DNA of 64,000 nucleotides from Micromonospora parva (GCF_000718515.1 NZ_JNZS01000006.1:62001-126000); one strand, 5' to 3'. Positions 1-8,750 are shown, counted from the first letter of the stretch. Translations and numbers: made by a program. The notes: generated by a model not told the origin, from the letters alone.

Positions 1-548
1 ATGTCGTAGGCGGCCATCATGTCGGTGTCGGCTATCGCCAGGGCCAGCGCGGTGACCTGGGTTTTCTGGTCGGCCAGCTCAAGTCTGATGCCGTTGGTGA
101 GAGACCATTCGGCGGCTTTGGAAGCGGCGTAGCCATTGCTGGCAGGGGCGAAGGTGTACCAGCTCAGCGCTGAGATGACGTTGAGAATGGCACCCCCGCC
201 GAGCCGGGGAGCAAAGGCGCGGGTGACGTTGAGGGTGCCCCAGAAGTTGGTGTCGAACTCGCGGCGGATGTTTTCCGTGGAGGGGCCGAGCAGCGGCGCG
301 TTCGTGGAGATGCCGGCGTTGTTGATGAGGATGTCAAGTTCGCCCACCTCGGCTGCCGCAGCCTCGATGGACGTCGGGTCGGTGATGTCCAGCTGAAGGG
401 GCACCACGCCGGGGATGTCGATGCTCTCGGGCCGGCGGGCGGTGGCGTAGACGGTGGTGGCACCGCGGGCGACGAGAGCCTCGGCGAAGGCCTTGCCGAG
501 CCCACGGTTGGCACCTGTGACGAGGGCTTTCGTACCGTTGATCTGCAT
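1..548 (-). CDS. Short-chain dehydrogenase/reductase, 3' end cut by the window
   Basis: NAD(P)-dependent SDR oxidoreductase of unknown substrate. Reading from ATG at 548, 182 codons are visible and the frame is still open at base 1, so the C-terminus lies outside. The cofactor motif TGANRGLG is at residues 11-18, the structural NNAG at about 76-79, and the catalytic Tyr and Lys occur as YAASK near residues 140-144 with a Ser near 126. The start is supported by GGAGGG a few bases upstream. It lies on the same strand as the downstream aldo/keto reductase, separated by 78 bases that hold a perfect 10-bp palindrome, so it probably has its own regulated promoter. The family is certain; the substrate cannot be told. 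Confidence 0.9.
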   Translation of the reverse strand, partial: MQINGTKALVTGANRGLGKAFAEALVARGATTVYATARRPESIDIPGVVPLQLDITDPTSIEAAAAEVGELDILINNAGISTNAPLLGPSTENIRREFDTNFWGTLNVTRAFAPRLGGGAILNVISALSWYTFAPASNGYAASKAAEWSLTNGIRLELADQKTQVTALALAIADTDMMAAYD

Positions 549-568
549 GCCCTCCACGCTAAAACCTC

Positions 569-578
569 ACGTTAACGT
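569..578. promoter_or_regulatory. Perfect 10-bp palindrome in the SDR promoter region
   Basis: ACGTTAACGT lies 20 bases before the SDR start, flanked by CCTC on one side and GAGG (after two bases) on the other, so the symmetry extends imperfectly to about 20 bp. A TAGCGT box follows on the minus strand just before the GGAGGG ribosome site. The arrangement resembles a regulator operator, but no regulator for it is adjacent; the link is inference. Confidence 0.35.
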
Positions 579-626
579 CAGAGGCAAATCTCTGCGAGGT
601 GGGTCACTGTGCGGCCGCGGGGCCCT

Positions 627-1505
627 TCAGCGGTGGTCATGAGCGGGGGGCGTGGGCTGGCCGAGGGCCGCTTGCGACTCGTCGACGAGTCCGGTCAGGC
701 GCGCGACCTCGGTGTCGGTCAATTGTTCGGCAACTTCGGAAGCTGCGATGTTGGACCGCAGGTGGTCGGTACTGCTCGTGCCGGGGATGACGACCATGGA
801 GGGCGAACGGCGCAGCAGCCAGGCCAGTGCGATCTGGGCCGGTGTGGCACCGAGGCGCTCTGCCGGGCCGGTCAGCTCGGGGTGGCCGCTGAGCCGTCCG
901 GCGGCCAGCGGGAAGTAGGGGATGAAGAGGATGCCCTGGGTCTCGCAGTCGGCGAGGACCTGGACGCCGCTGCGGTCAAGCAGGTTGAAGCGGTTCTGCA
1001 CCGCCGCGATGGGGGTGATCTGCTGGGCGCGGGCCAGCACCTGCGGGGACGCGCCGGACAGGCCGATGCGGCGGATCAGCCCCTGGTCTCGCAGCTGGAC
1101 GAGTGCGCCGAGCGAATCCTCCAGCGGTACGTCCTGGTGCGCGCCGGGGGTGTCGCCGACGAGTCGGAGGTAGGTCAGCTCGCTCGCGTCCGTTCCCATG
1201 TCGGTGAGGGCCTCGTGAACCTGCCGCCGGATCGTCTCCGGGCGACCGTCGACGACCCAGGACTTGTCCGGGCCACGCTCCGCGCCGACCTTGTTGCCCA
1301 CGATCACGCCCTCGGGGATCGGCCCCAGCGCCTGCCCGATCAGCTGGTTTACCGTTCGTGGGCCGTAGGCGTTCGCGGTGTCGAAGAAGGTCACGCCCAG
1401 CTCGACAGCCAGGCGCAACACCCGCCGCGCCGCCTCCGGGTCGTCCGGGAATCCCCAGACCTTGGGGCCCGCGAGCTGCATGGCGCCGTATCCCACACGA
1501 TTCAT
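627..1505 (-). CDS. Aldo/keto reductase family oxidoreductase
   Basis: A 292-residue TIM-barrel aldo/keto reductase, presumably reducing carbonyls with NADPH in the cytoplasm. The open frame extends upstream, but the start is placed at ATG 1505 because AGGAGAGG sits just before it and the conserved N-terminus begins there. FFDTANAYG at residues 40-48 supplies the catalytic Asp (42) and Tyr (47), and Lys is at about 72. The segment that normally carries the catalytic His reads TYLRLVGD, so His appears to be replaced. It is transcribed divergently from a TetR-type regulator 85 bases away, with an inverted repeat between them, so it is probably that regulator's target. The substrate is unknown. 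Confidence 0.88.
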   Translation of the reverse strand: MNRVGYGAMQLAGPKVWGFPDDPEAARRVLRLAVELGVTFFDTANAYGPRTVNQLIGQALGPIPEGVIVGNKVGAERGPDKSWVVDGRPETIRRQVHEALTDMGTDASELTYLRLVGDTPGAHQDVPLEDSLGALVQLRDQGLIRRIGLSGASPQVLARAQQITPIAAVQNRFNLLDRSGVQVLADCETQGILFIPYFPLAAGRLSGHPELTGPAERLGATPAQIALAWLLRRSPSMVVIPGTSSTDHLRSNIAASEVAEQLTDTEVARLTGLVDESQAALGQPTPPAHDHR

Positions 1506-1519
1506 CGACCTCTCCTGCC

Positions 1520-1566
1520 GTATCACTGCGACGGTATTTCCCGTATCGCTGCCGAACCAGTGATAC
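1520..1566. promoter_or_regulatory. Inverted repeat in the AKR/TetR divergent promoter
   Basis: GTATCACTG at 1520-1528 is mirrored perfectly by CAGTGATAC at 1558-1566, with a smaller ACGG/CCGT symmetry in between (around 1531-1544). It occupies most of the 85-base gap between the divergent aldo/keto reductase and TetR genes, the usual place for an autoregulatory operator of TetR proteins. Binding is inferred. Confidence 0.45.
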
Positions 1567-1590
1567 GCCTTATGCCGTAGCATTGCAACC

Positions 1591-2292
1591 GTGGAGGATG
1601 CGAAGACCCACAGTCGCCGGCAGATCCTGGAAGTCGCAGCCGAGCTCTTGGAACGGGAGGGCGCCCAGGCGCTCTCCACCCGCGCCGTCGCAGCGGCGGC
1701 AGGCATCCGTGCCGCCTCCCTGTACCAGCTCTTCGGCGACAAGGACGGGCTCCTTTCGGCGCTGGCCATCCACGCCTTCGACCTCTACATGGCGCAAAAG
1801 CACACCGTGTCGTCGAGCGGCAACCCGGTCGACGACATGCGCCGCGGATGGGACATGCATGTCGACTTCGGCCTGAAACACCCCGCCTTCTACCTGCTGA
1901 TGTACGGCACCGACCGTCCCGGCCGGCGCCCACCTGCCGCGCGGGAGGCTCAAGAACTCCTCATGACGTTCCTCGGCCGCGTCGCCTCCGACGGCCGCCT
2001 ACGGGTGCCGCCCGTCCTTGCCGCCCACCTCACGCTGGCAGCGGTAACCGGCACCACGCTCTCCCTGATCGGCATCCCCGAGAGCGAACGCGACCCGGAG
2101 GTCTCACCGCGCATGCGGGAAGCACTCATCGACGCCCTGACCACCGACACGAGCCCAGCCCCGGACTCCACCCTCGCCGCTCGCGCCCTCGCGCTCGATG
2201 CCGCCCTCGGCGGGGCGGATCCAGCTGTCGTCCCGCTCCGCCCCGTCGAGACCGCACTCCTGCAGGACTGGCTCCAGCAACTCGCCCACTAG
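1591..2292 (+). CDS. TetR/AcrR family transcriptional regulator
   Basis: A 233-residue repressor-type protein. The first ~55 residues form the TetR helix-turn-helix (ILEVAAELLEREG, then an AAAAGIRAASLYQLFGDKDGL recognition segment), followed by an all-helical ligand-binding domain. The start is GTG at 1591; there is no in-frame ATG near it and the conserved HTH begins about ten residues later. It is divergent from the aldo/keto reductase at 627-1505, and the inverted repeat between them makes that gene the likely target. The C-terminal ~60 residues are rich in Ala, Pro and Leu. The inducing ligand is unknown. Confidence 0.88.
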   Translation: MEDAKTHSRRQILEVAAELLEREGAQALSTRAVAAAAGIRAASLYQLFGDKDGLLSALAIHAFDLYMAQKHTVSSSGNPVDDMRRGWDMHVDFGLKHPAFYLLMYGTDRPGRRPPAAREAQELLMTFLGRVASDGRLRVPPVLAAHLTLAAVTGTTLSLIGIPESERDPEVSPRMREALIDALTTDTSPAPDSTLAARALALDAALGGADPAVVPLRPVETALLQDWLQQLAH

Positions 2293-2332
2293 GACGAGCC
2301 GGGCCCCTCGAAGGTCATGTGTCAGACACGGC

Positions 2333-3319
2333 CTAGTTGCCGACGCCGAGGCTCGACATGAACGCCGCCGGGTAACGGTCACCGCGCGCGGCACCCTTCG
2401 GCACGGCCGCCTCGATCTCTTCGAGATCATCGGCCGACAGCTCCACGTCCAGCGCCGGCAACGCCTCGGCCAGCCGCTGCCGGGTGCGTGCGCCGACCAG
2501 CGGAACGATGGACGGGTCCTGCGCCGCGACCCACGCGATCGCCAACTGCGCCACTGTGCACCCCTTCGCGTCGGCAACCCGGCGCAACGCCTCCACCAGT
2601 GCGAGGTTGTGCGACGCGTTCTCGGCGGAGAAGCGGGGACTGTTATTACGCGGATCGTCCGCGCGCCCCGGCACCCAGTTCCCCGAGAGCAGGCCACGGC
2701 CCAGCACCCCGTACGCGGTCAGCCCGATGCCCAGCTCCCGCAGCGTGGGCAGCACGTCGGCCTCGACCGCCCGCGACAGCAGCGAATACTCAATCTGAAG
2801 ATCAGCGATCGGATGTACGGCGTGCGCCCGCCGGACGGTCTCCGCGTCAACCTCGGAGAGCCCCACGTACCGCACGTAACCGGCGTCGATCATCTCCTTG
2901 ATCGCGCCGATCGTGTCCTCGATCGGCACCGACCGGTCGAGCCGGGCCGGCCGGTAGATGTCCACGTGGTCGACACCGAGCCGAGTCAGCGAGTAGCTCA
3001 GGAAGTTCCGCACCGAAGCCGGGCGGGAGTCCTGACCGGCGAACCGCATGCCCGGCCCCACCTGCTGCCCGAACTTCACACTCAGCAGATAGCTGTCCCG
3101 GTCGCGTCCCCGCAACGCCTCCGACAACAGCAGCTCGTTGTGCCCCATGCCATAGAAGTCACCGGTGTCGACCAGCGTGACCCCCGCCTCCAACGCGGCC
3201 CGTACGGTGGCGATGCTCTCCTCGCGATCGGCCGGGCCGTACGTGCCCGACATGCTCATCGCCCCCAGCCCCACCGCGGAAACCGTGGGACCCGTGTTGC
3301 CCAGAGTGCGTGTCTGCAT
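2333..3319 (-). CDS. Aldo/keto reductase, YakC-like
   Basis: A 328-residue aldo/keto reductase with the GLGAMSMSG N-terminal strand typical of the YakC-like/AKR13-type group. The catalytic Asp and Tyr are in TLVDTGDFYG (residues 48-57) and the catalytic Lys in SVKFG (82). The His position in the DIYRPARLD segment (residues 120-128) is occupied by Pro/Ala, as in some actinobacterial members. It converges on the TetR gene and is divergent from an MmyB-type XRE regulator 128 bases upstream, a pairing common in actinomycetes that suggests control by that regulator. Physiological substrate unknown. Confidence 0.9.
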   Translation of the reverse strand: MQTRTLGNTGPTVSAVGLGAMSMSGTYGPADREESIATVRAALEAGVTLVDTGDFYGMGHNELLLSEALRGRDRDSYLLSVKFGQQVGPGMRFAGQDSRPASVRNFLSYSLTRLGVDHVDIYRPARLDRSVPIEDTIGAIKEMIDAGYVRYVGLSEVDAETVRRAHAVHPIADLQIEYSLLSRAVEADVLPTLRELGIGLTAYGVLGRGLLSGNWVPGRADDPRNNSPRFSAENASHNLALVEALRRVADAKGCTVAQLAIAWVAAQDPSIVPLVGARTRQRLAEALPALDVELSADDLEEIEAAVPKGAARGDRYPAAFMSSLGVGN

Positions 3320-3447
3320 CGAAACTCTCCCTCATCGGTCGATGTCGGCTCCACCCTGCGCCGCTTTCCGGCCCGCCGGCAGCGGAGCGCTTATCGTGGG
3401 AGCGCCGCTCCCTGGCTCGGTGCACAGTCCCGGGGCAGCATGGAGGC

Positions 3448-4296
3448 ATGCAGCGTGAGCAGCTCGCCGACTTCCTGCGGCGCCGGCGCGAGTCCATCCG
3501 CCCCGCCGATGTCGGCATCGCCGACGGCCCCCGCCGCCGCACCGCCGGCCTGCGCCGCGAGGAGGTCGCCATGCTCGCCGGCATGTCCGTCGACTACGTC
3601 GTCCGCCTTGAGCAGGGCCGCAGCAGCCAGCCGTCGACCCAGCTGCTCGCCGCCCTGGCCCGGGCCCTGCGTCTGAGCGACGACGAGCGAAGCCACCTGT
3701 TCCACCTGGCCGGCCACCAGCCGCCGCCCGCCGACGGCATCGCCCGCCTGGCCCGGGCCGGCCTGGTCCGCCTGCTCGACCTGGTGGGCGACACCCCCGC
3801 CATGGTCCTGTCCGACCTCGGCGAGGTCCTGGCGCAGAACCGCATGTCGATCCTGCTCACCGGCGACCACACCGGGCTGACCGGCGACCGCCGCTACGTC
3901 GCCTACCGCTACTTCACCGACCCGGTCATCCGCGACCTCCACGGCCCCGAAGAATGGCAGCGGCACGCCCGCCAGCAGGTCGCCGACCTGCGCACGGTGG
4001 CCGGCCGGCGGGCCGGCGACCCGGCCGTGACCGGCCTGATCGAACGGTTGCGGGCAGCGAGCGACGACTTCCGGCGGCTGTGGGCCGAGCACGAGGTGGC
4101 GGTACGCCGGGCCGACCGCAAGACGTTCCTGCACCCGCGCGTGGGCCGCATCACGATGGACTGCGAAACCCTGGTCACCCCCGACCTCGGCCAGCAGCTG
4201 CTGGTGCTGACCCCGGCCGACGCCGAGGACCGGGAGAAGCTTGAGCTGCTGCGCGTGCTCGGGGTCGAGGAGTTCCCGGCCGCCGCGCCGCACTGA
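3448..4296 (+). CDS. XRE family regulator, MmyB-like
   Basis: A 282-residue DNA-binding regulator. The N-terminal HTH (residues ~30-75) contains RTAGLRREEVAMLAG, the hallmark of the MmyB-like group, and the rest matches the MmyB-type ligand-binding domain (PAS-like, proposed to bind fatty-acid-like ligands). The start ATG 3448 is preferred over upstream in-frame starts because the family begins this way and GGAGG lies just upstream. In actinomycetes such regulators very often sit divergently to a redox enzyme, here the aldo/keto reductase at 2333-3319. Direct regulation of that gene is inferred from position. Confidence 0.9.
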   Translation: MQREQLADFLRRRRESIRPADVGIADGPRRRTAGLRREEVAMLAGMSVDYVVRLEQGRSSQPSTQLLAALARALRLSDDERSHLFHLAGHQPPPADGIARLARAGLVRLLDLVGDTPAMVLSDLGEVLAQNRMSILLTGDHTGLTGDRRYVAYRYFTDPVIRDLHGPEEWQRHARQQVADLRTVAGRRAGDPAVTGLIERLRAASDDFRRLWAEHEVAVRRADRKTFLHPRVGRITMDCETLVTPDLGQQLLVLTPADAEDREKLELLRVLGVEEFPAAAPH

Positions 4297-4408
4297 CCCT
4301 GGTCGCAAACTGCGGCCGAGCTACACAAAGACGGCCATGCGCTAGCGCCCTTGCCATGCAGCCTTGAACGGGTAATCCAGGTGCGCGGCGTCCCAGGCGG
4401 CTTGGTGG

Positions 4409-4836
<428 letters not shown>

Positions 4837-4842
4837 GCTCTC

Positions 4843-4848
4843 ATCCTA
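4843..4848 (-). promoter_or_regulatory. Candidate -10 box of rnpB
   Basis: TAGGAT on the minus strand ends seven bases before the predicted first base of RNase P RNA, the expected distance for a sigma-70 -10 element. No convincing -35 is visible. Confidence 0.5.
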
Positions 4849-4956
4849 ACGACGAGCGTGCTGCCGGTATTGCCGCCCCGCCTGGGCAAGATCGCCCAGT
4901 TCATGGAACGGTCCGCCGATTCCGTCTCGCGGGGCGACGGCTAGCCTCGTGGGGCT

Positions 4957-5718
4957 ATGGATCTCTCCCACGCCGCGCTGCTGCTCGCCGCCGGTCTCGC
5001 CGCTGGCACTGTCAACGCGGTGGCCGGTGGGGGTTCGCTGATCACCTTCCCGGCGATGATCGCGGTCGGGTTGCCGCCGGTGCCGGCGAACGTCAGCAAC
5101 TCCGTCGCGGTGTTCCCCGGGTACCTGGCCAGTGTGGCGGGCAGCCGGCAGGACCTGCCGCGTCCCCGTGCGCTGGCCACGCTGGTGCCCACCACCATCG
5201 TGGGCACGATCGTCGGGGCGTTGCTGTTGCTGGCCACTCCGGCCCGCGCGTTCGAGTTGGTCGTACCGTTTCTGGTCCTCGGCGCGACGGCGGTCCTGGC
5301 GTTCCAGGATCCGCTGCGCCGGCTGGTCGGTCACCCTCGGGACATGTCGCCACGCCAGCGGACGGTCGCGGTGCAGACGATGGTCGCGCTGGGGGCGGTG
5401 TACGGCGGGTACTTCGGTGCGGCGCTCGGGGTGATGCTGGTGGCCGGGCTGGCCCTGGTGCTGGACGCGACCCTGGCCCGGGTGAGCGCGATCAAGAATC
5501 TGCTCTCCGCGCTGGTGGGGTGCACGACGCTGGTGGTGTTCGCCCTGTTCGGCCCGTTGAACTGGGCGGCGGTCGCGGTGGTCGCGCCGGCCACCCTGAT
5601 CGGTGGGTACGCGGGCGCCCGGCTGGTCCGTCGGCTGCCGCCGGTGGTGCTCAAGACGGTGATCGTGGTGTTCGGTACGACGATCGGCCTCTACCTGCTG
5701 TGGCGCGCCCTGAACTGA
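4957..5718 (+). CDS. TSUP (TauE/SafE) family membrane permease
   Basis: A 253-residue polytopic membrane protein of the TauE/SafE (TSUP) family, associated with export or uptake of sulfite, sulfonates and related anions. The family signature is clear: NAVAGGGSLITFPAM near residues 21-35, then NSVAVFPGY, with a second related half beginning around residue 135 (YGGYFGAALG...KNLLSALVGC). Seven to eight hydrophobic helices can be counted. ATG 4957 is preceded by a TAGCCT box nine bases upstream and a short GTGGGG. It stands alone between rnpB and a convergent MFS gene; the palindrome at 5747-5840 follows its stop. The substrate is not predictable. Confidence 0.88.
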   Translation: MDLSHAALLLAAGLAAGTVNAVAGGGSLITFPAMIAVGLPPVPANVSNSVAVFPGYLASVAGSRQDLPRPRALATLVPTTIVGTIVGALLLLATPARAFELVVPFLVLGATAVLAFQDPLRRLVGHPRDMSPRQRTVAVQTMVALGAVYGGYFGAALGVMLVAGLALVLDATLARVSAIKNLLSALVGCTTLVVFALFGPLNWAAVAVVAPATLIGGYAGARLVRRLPPVVLKTVIVVFGTTIGLYLLWRALN

Positions 5719-5746
5719 GGCCGGAGATCCGCAGGCTCCACCCCGA

Positions 5747-5840
5747 CGCCAGCCAAGATCCGCGCAACATCAGGGAAAGTGCCGCCTCAATCGCCGTTGA
5801 GGCAGCAGTTTCCCCGAAAGTGCGCGGATCTTGGCCGGCG
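5747..5840. repeat. Long intergenic palindrome R1
   Basis: Arms 5747-5790 and 5797-5840 (44 bases each) are complementary at about 37 positions, with a 6-base loop. The outer part of each arm reads CCAAGATCCGCGCA. It lies between the convergent TSUP and MFS genes. The stem resembles that of the palindrome at 35494-35571 (shared AAGATCCGCGCA and CTGCTGCCTC blocks). It could terminate transcription from both sides; the shared sequence argues for a dispersed element. Confidence 0.8.
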
Positions 5841-5874
5841 GTCGCGAGCCCGGGGTGGCGGGGCGGCGCCGGCG

Positions 5875-7107
5875 TCAGTAGGCCTCGCCGACCGGCTCCT
5901 CGGCGGTGTTCTCGGCACTGGCGGCGCTGCGGTTCCAGCGGGACCAGAGCACCCGCTCGCCGTAGCCGGCGGCCATCACGTGCGCGAAGGCCAGGTAGAC
6001 GAGCACGCCGACGGCGAGCACCCCGAAGCCGACCCAGAACGGCAACGAGAGCGACTGCTCGGCGAGCTTGCCGGAGATGATCGGTGCCGGCGCGGCGGCA
6101 CCCCAGCGGACCAGGTTGAACGCGCCGGTGGCCACCCGACGGTCACTGGAGCCGAGGCCGAGCGCCAGGTCGGTGAGGTTGGCGTTGGCGAGCCCCATGC
6201 AGAGCCCGGCGAGCACCAGGACCACGAGCGACTCGGCGGTGCTGCTGGAGGTGGCGAAGAGGACCATGCAGACCAGCAGGCCGGCGATGGCCACGCCGAC
6301 GGTCTGTACCGCGCCGATGCGGTGGGCCAGCCGGTGACCGATGACCAGGATGCCGGTGGCCAGGCCGAGACCCCAGCCGGTGAACGCGAGCCCCAGCGGG
6401 ATGATGTCCAGGCCGAGGAAGAGCGGCGTGTAGCCGAGCACCACGAAGAACACGAAGTTGTACGCGGCGGTGACCGCGCAGAGGGCGATGAACGCCGGCC
6501 GGCGGTAGGTGCTGAAGATCTGGCCGAGGCGTACCGGGGCCTGTCGGTTGGTGGGTTCGCGGAGTTTGCGGGAGGCCACGCCGAGGGCGAGGACCATGAA
6601 GACGCCGCAGACGAAGAACGGCAGCCGCCAGCTGATCTCGCCGAGCAGGCCACCGATCAGCGGACCGACGGCGAAGCCGAGGCCGAGGGCGGTTTCGAAG
6701 AGGCCGACCACCCACTCCCGGTCGATGGCCAGGTTGACCAGCACCACCATGGCGGTGGCGAAGAACATCGCGTTGCCCAGCCCCCAGACGCCGCGCAGCA
6801 CGGAGAGCTGCACGATGTTGTCGCTGAACGAGGCGAGGATCGCGGCGAGGCCGACCACGGAGACGCCGGTGATGAGCACCGGTTTGAAGCCGAACCGGCC
6901 GCTGGCCAGCGTCGCCGGGATCATGCCGAGGGCCATGACCGCGATGTACGCGGTGAACAGCAGTTCGACCTGCCAGGCGGTGACGCCGATCGCGTCGCCG
7001 ATGGCCGGCAGGATCGGGTCGACGACGGCGATGCCGGCGATGGCGAGAAAGGCCACCAGGGTGGTGGCGTAGATGGCACTGCGGTTCGGTTCGGAACGCC
7101 GATCCAC
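5875..7107 (-). CDS. MFS transporter, drug-efflux type
   Basis: A 410-residue major facilitator with about twelve transmembrane helices and a soluble C-terminal tail of ~25 residues. The N-terminal half shows VVDPILPAIGDAIGVTAWQVELLFTAY and the GWGLG/FVVLGYTPLFLG-like later helices seen in the AraJ/CynX-type efflux group. The start is GTG 7107 with GAGGAG nine bases upstream. It is divergent from a MarR regulator 54 bases away, and the gap is filled by two matching palindromic operators, so export is probably de-repressed by a toxic ligand sensed by that regulator. The substrate is unknown; drug or solvent efflux is inferred from context. Confidence 0.88.
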   Translation of the reverse strand: MDRRSEPNRSAIYATTLVAFLAIAGIAVVDPILPAIGDAIGVTAWQVELLFTAYIAVMALGMIPATLASGRFGFKPVLITGVSVVGLAAILASFSDNIVQLSVLRGVWGLGNAMFFATAMVVLVNLAIDREWVVGLFETALGLGFAVGPLIGGLLGEISWRLPFFVCGVFMVLALGVASRKLREPTNRQAPVRLGQIFSTYRRPAFIALCAVTAAYNFVFFVVLGYTPLFLGLDIIPLGLAFTGWGLGLATGILVIGHRLAHRIGAVQTVGVAIAGLLVCMVLFATSSSTAESLVVLVLAGLCMGLANANLTDLALGLGSSDRRVATGAFNLVRWGAAAPAPIISGKLAEQSLSLPFWVGFGVLAVGVLVYLAFAHVMAAGYGERVLWSRWNRSAASAENTAEEPVGEAY

Positions 7108-7124
7108 TCCGACTCCTCAGATAG

Positions 7125-7159
7125 CTGTATCGTACAGGCATTTATTCTGTATCATACAG
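7125..7159. promoter_or_regulatory. Two palindromic MarR operators
   Basis: CTGTATCGTACAG (7125-7137) and CTGTATCATACAG (7147-7159) are near-perfect palindromes whose centres are 22 bp apart, two helical turns, on the same DNA face. They fill the gap between the divergent MFS and MarR genes and the second ends three bases from the MarR start codon. This is the classic layout of an autoregulated MarR switch. Confidence 0.8.
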
Positions 7160-7161
7160 CT

Positions 7162-7623
7162 ATGAGCGACGACAGTGACGAGAGCACCCTCGGCCAGATC
7201 GAGACCGAGGTCGCCCTGCTGATGCGCTTCGGCGAGGCCACAAGGCGGGCCACCGGCACCGCCGAGCACCGGGTGCTGGACCGCGCGGCGTACGTCATCC
7301 TGCGCCACCTGGCCGACGCCGGCCCGCAGAACGTCTCGGCGCTCGCCGCCCGACTCAACCTGGACGGCTCCACCGTCACCCGGCAGGTGTCAGCGCTGCA
7401 GCGCGACGGCCTGATCACCCGTACCCCGGACCCGTCCGACGGCCGCGGCACCGTCATCTCCCCCACCCCGGCAGGCCTGCAGCGGATGGCCGCCGTGCAG
7501 GCCGCCCGCACCCGGCTCTACGGCGACATGCTGGCCGACTGGAGCGCCGAGGACCGCGCCACCCTCGCCGTCCTCCTGGGCCGCCTCAACCAGGCCCTGA
7601 TAAACCGCAACCGCCCCCGCTGA
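7162..7623 (+). CDS. MarR family transcriptional regulator
   Basis: A 153-residue winged-helix regulator. The DNA-binding part (residues ~50-110) contains LAARLNLDGSTVTRQVSALQRDGLITRTPDPSDGRGT: recognition helix followed by the wing with the conserved D..DGR. ATG 7162 begins three bases after an operator palindrome and has no ribosome-binding site, so the message may be leaderless. It is divergent from the MFS efflux gene, its likely target, and probably represses both itself and the pump. The gene converges on the NmrA-like gene, with a long palindrome in the gap. Confidence 0.92.
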   Translation: MSDDSDESTLGQIETEVALLMRFGEATRRATGTAEHRVLDRAAYVILRHLADAGPQNVSALAARLNLDGSTVTRQVSALQRDGLITRTPDPSDGRGTVISPTPAGLQRMAAVQAARTRLYGDMLADWSAEDRATLAVLLGRLNQALINRNRPR

Positions 7624-7649
7624 ACGACCCGCGACACCTGTGCCACCAC

Positions 7650-7728
7650 CAAGATCGCGCAAGATCCTGGTGGTAGTGGCATCCCTCGCGGTCCGACAGC
7701 ACTACAACAAGGATCAAGCACGATCTTG
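7650..7728. repeat. Long intergenic palindrome R2
   Basis: Arms 7650-7683 and 7695-7728 (34 bases) match at about 26 positions; both start CAAGATCG and have a second GATC inside. It lies between convergent genes (MarR and NmrA-like). Its inner stem, GATCCTGG..GTAGTGGC, is nearly the same as that of the palindrome at 47925-47998, so the two appear to be copies of one element. Confidence 0.78.
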
Positions 7729-7787
7729 ACGGTGAACCCGCCGAGCCCGCCCGGCCACCCGCCGAGCCCGCCCGGGCCGGCCGGGTT

Positions 7788-8678
7788 TCAGGAGAACGTT
7801 CGGCGCGCCCAGGCGCGGAAGTCGGTGGTGGGCAGGCCGAGGGCGCGGGCCATCTCCGGACGGGCCGGGCTTCCGTTCTCGTTGATCTGCTCGACCGCCT
7901 TGACCATGGCGGGCAGCAGGCCGCGCTCGACAGCCTCCTGCGGGGTGAGCACGGGAGCGGTAACCGCCCGGCCGGTGACCTCACTCAGGATGGCCGCGAT
8001 CTCGGTCATGGTGAGCAGGTCGCCGGCGAGTTCGACGTCCAGGCCGTCGAGCTTCCCCGGGTTGGTGAACGCGAGCGCGGCGGCTTCGCCGATGTCGTCG
8101 ACGGCGATCCACGGCATCCGCGTGTCTTCGGCGAAGCCGGTGATGATCGTGCCGCTGGACCAGTCGCCGAAGAGGTAGGACCAGCCGAGCAGGTTCTCCA
8201 TGAAGGTCGAGGGCTTCAGGATGGTCCAGTGCGCGAAGCCACCGGAGCGCACCATCTCGTCGATGGCCGCCTTGCTCTCCCAGTAGTGCGTGTCCCACCG
8301 GCCCTCAGCCCAGCCGGGCTGGTTGCGGTGGAAGTCCCCGGCACCCGAGACGCTGCTGTGCACGACGTGCGCCACGCCGGCCCTGCGCGCCGCCTCGACG
8401 ACGTTGCGGCCACGGGTCACCTCGGCGTCGCCCTGCATGTCCGTCACATCCGGATACGGGATGGAGAAGAGGCCGTCCATCCCGTATGCCGCGGCGAGCA
8501 GCGAGTCGGCGTCGTCCAGGTTGCCAGTGACCAGTTCGGCGCCCCGCTCCCGCAGGGCTTGGGCGCCGTCGGCGCCCGGATCGCGGACCAGGGCGCGGAC
8601 CGGGACGCCACGGTCGAGCAGCGCCCGGGCCGTGGCCCCGCCCTGCTTGCCCGTCGCGCCGATGACGAGAACAGCCAT
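7788..8678 (-). CDS. NmrA-like NAD(P)-binding protein
   Basis: A 296-residue Rossmann-fold protein of the NmrA/HSCARG type (atypical SDR), which binds NAD(P) and either reduces quinone-like compounds or senses redox state. The dinucleotide motif GATGKQGG is at residues 8-15, followed by ALLDRGVPVRALVRDP. The start is ATG 8678 with GGGAGG in front; the longer open frame upstream runs through the operator and is rejected. It is divergent from a TetR regulator 86 bases away, with AAGTGGGG-type operators between them. Without a YxxxK active site it may be a sensor rather than an enzyme. Confidence 0.88.
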   Translation of the reverse strand: MAVLVIGATGKQGGATARALLDRGVPVRALVRDPGADGAQALRERGAELVTGNLDDADSLLAAAYGMDGLFSIPYPDVTDMQGDAEVTRGRNVVEAARRAGVAHVVHSSVSGAGDFHRNQPGWAEGRWDTHYWESKAAIDEMVRSGGFAHWTILKPSTFMENLLGWSYLFGDWSSGTIITGFAEDTRMPWIAVDDIGEAAALAFTNPGKLDGLDVELAGDLLTMTEIAAILSEVTGRAVTAPVLTPQEAVERGLLPAMVKAVEQINENGSPARPEMARALGLPTTDFRAWARRTFS

Positions 8679-8695
8679 GATGCCTCCCACGAAAC

Positions 8696-8750
8696 AAGTG
8701 GGGTGTCCCCCCACTTTTCGTCGGCTACGATACGGGGGACCACCCCACTT
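8696..8750. promoter_or_regulatory. TetR-type operators between NmrA-like and TetR genes
   Basis: AAGTGGGG-TGTCC-CCCCACTT (8696-8716) is a palindrome with 8-bp arms. A second site of the same sequence in opposite orientation, ending CCACCCCACTT, lies at 8734-8750. A TACGAT/TATCGT box sits between them and could serve as -10 for either direction. The two sites bracket the promoters of both divergent genes. Confidence 0.7.
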
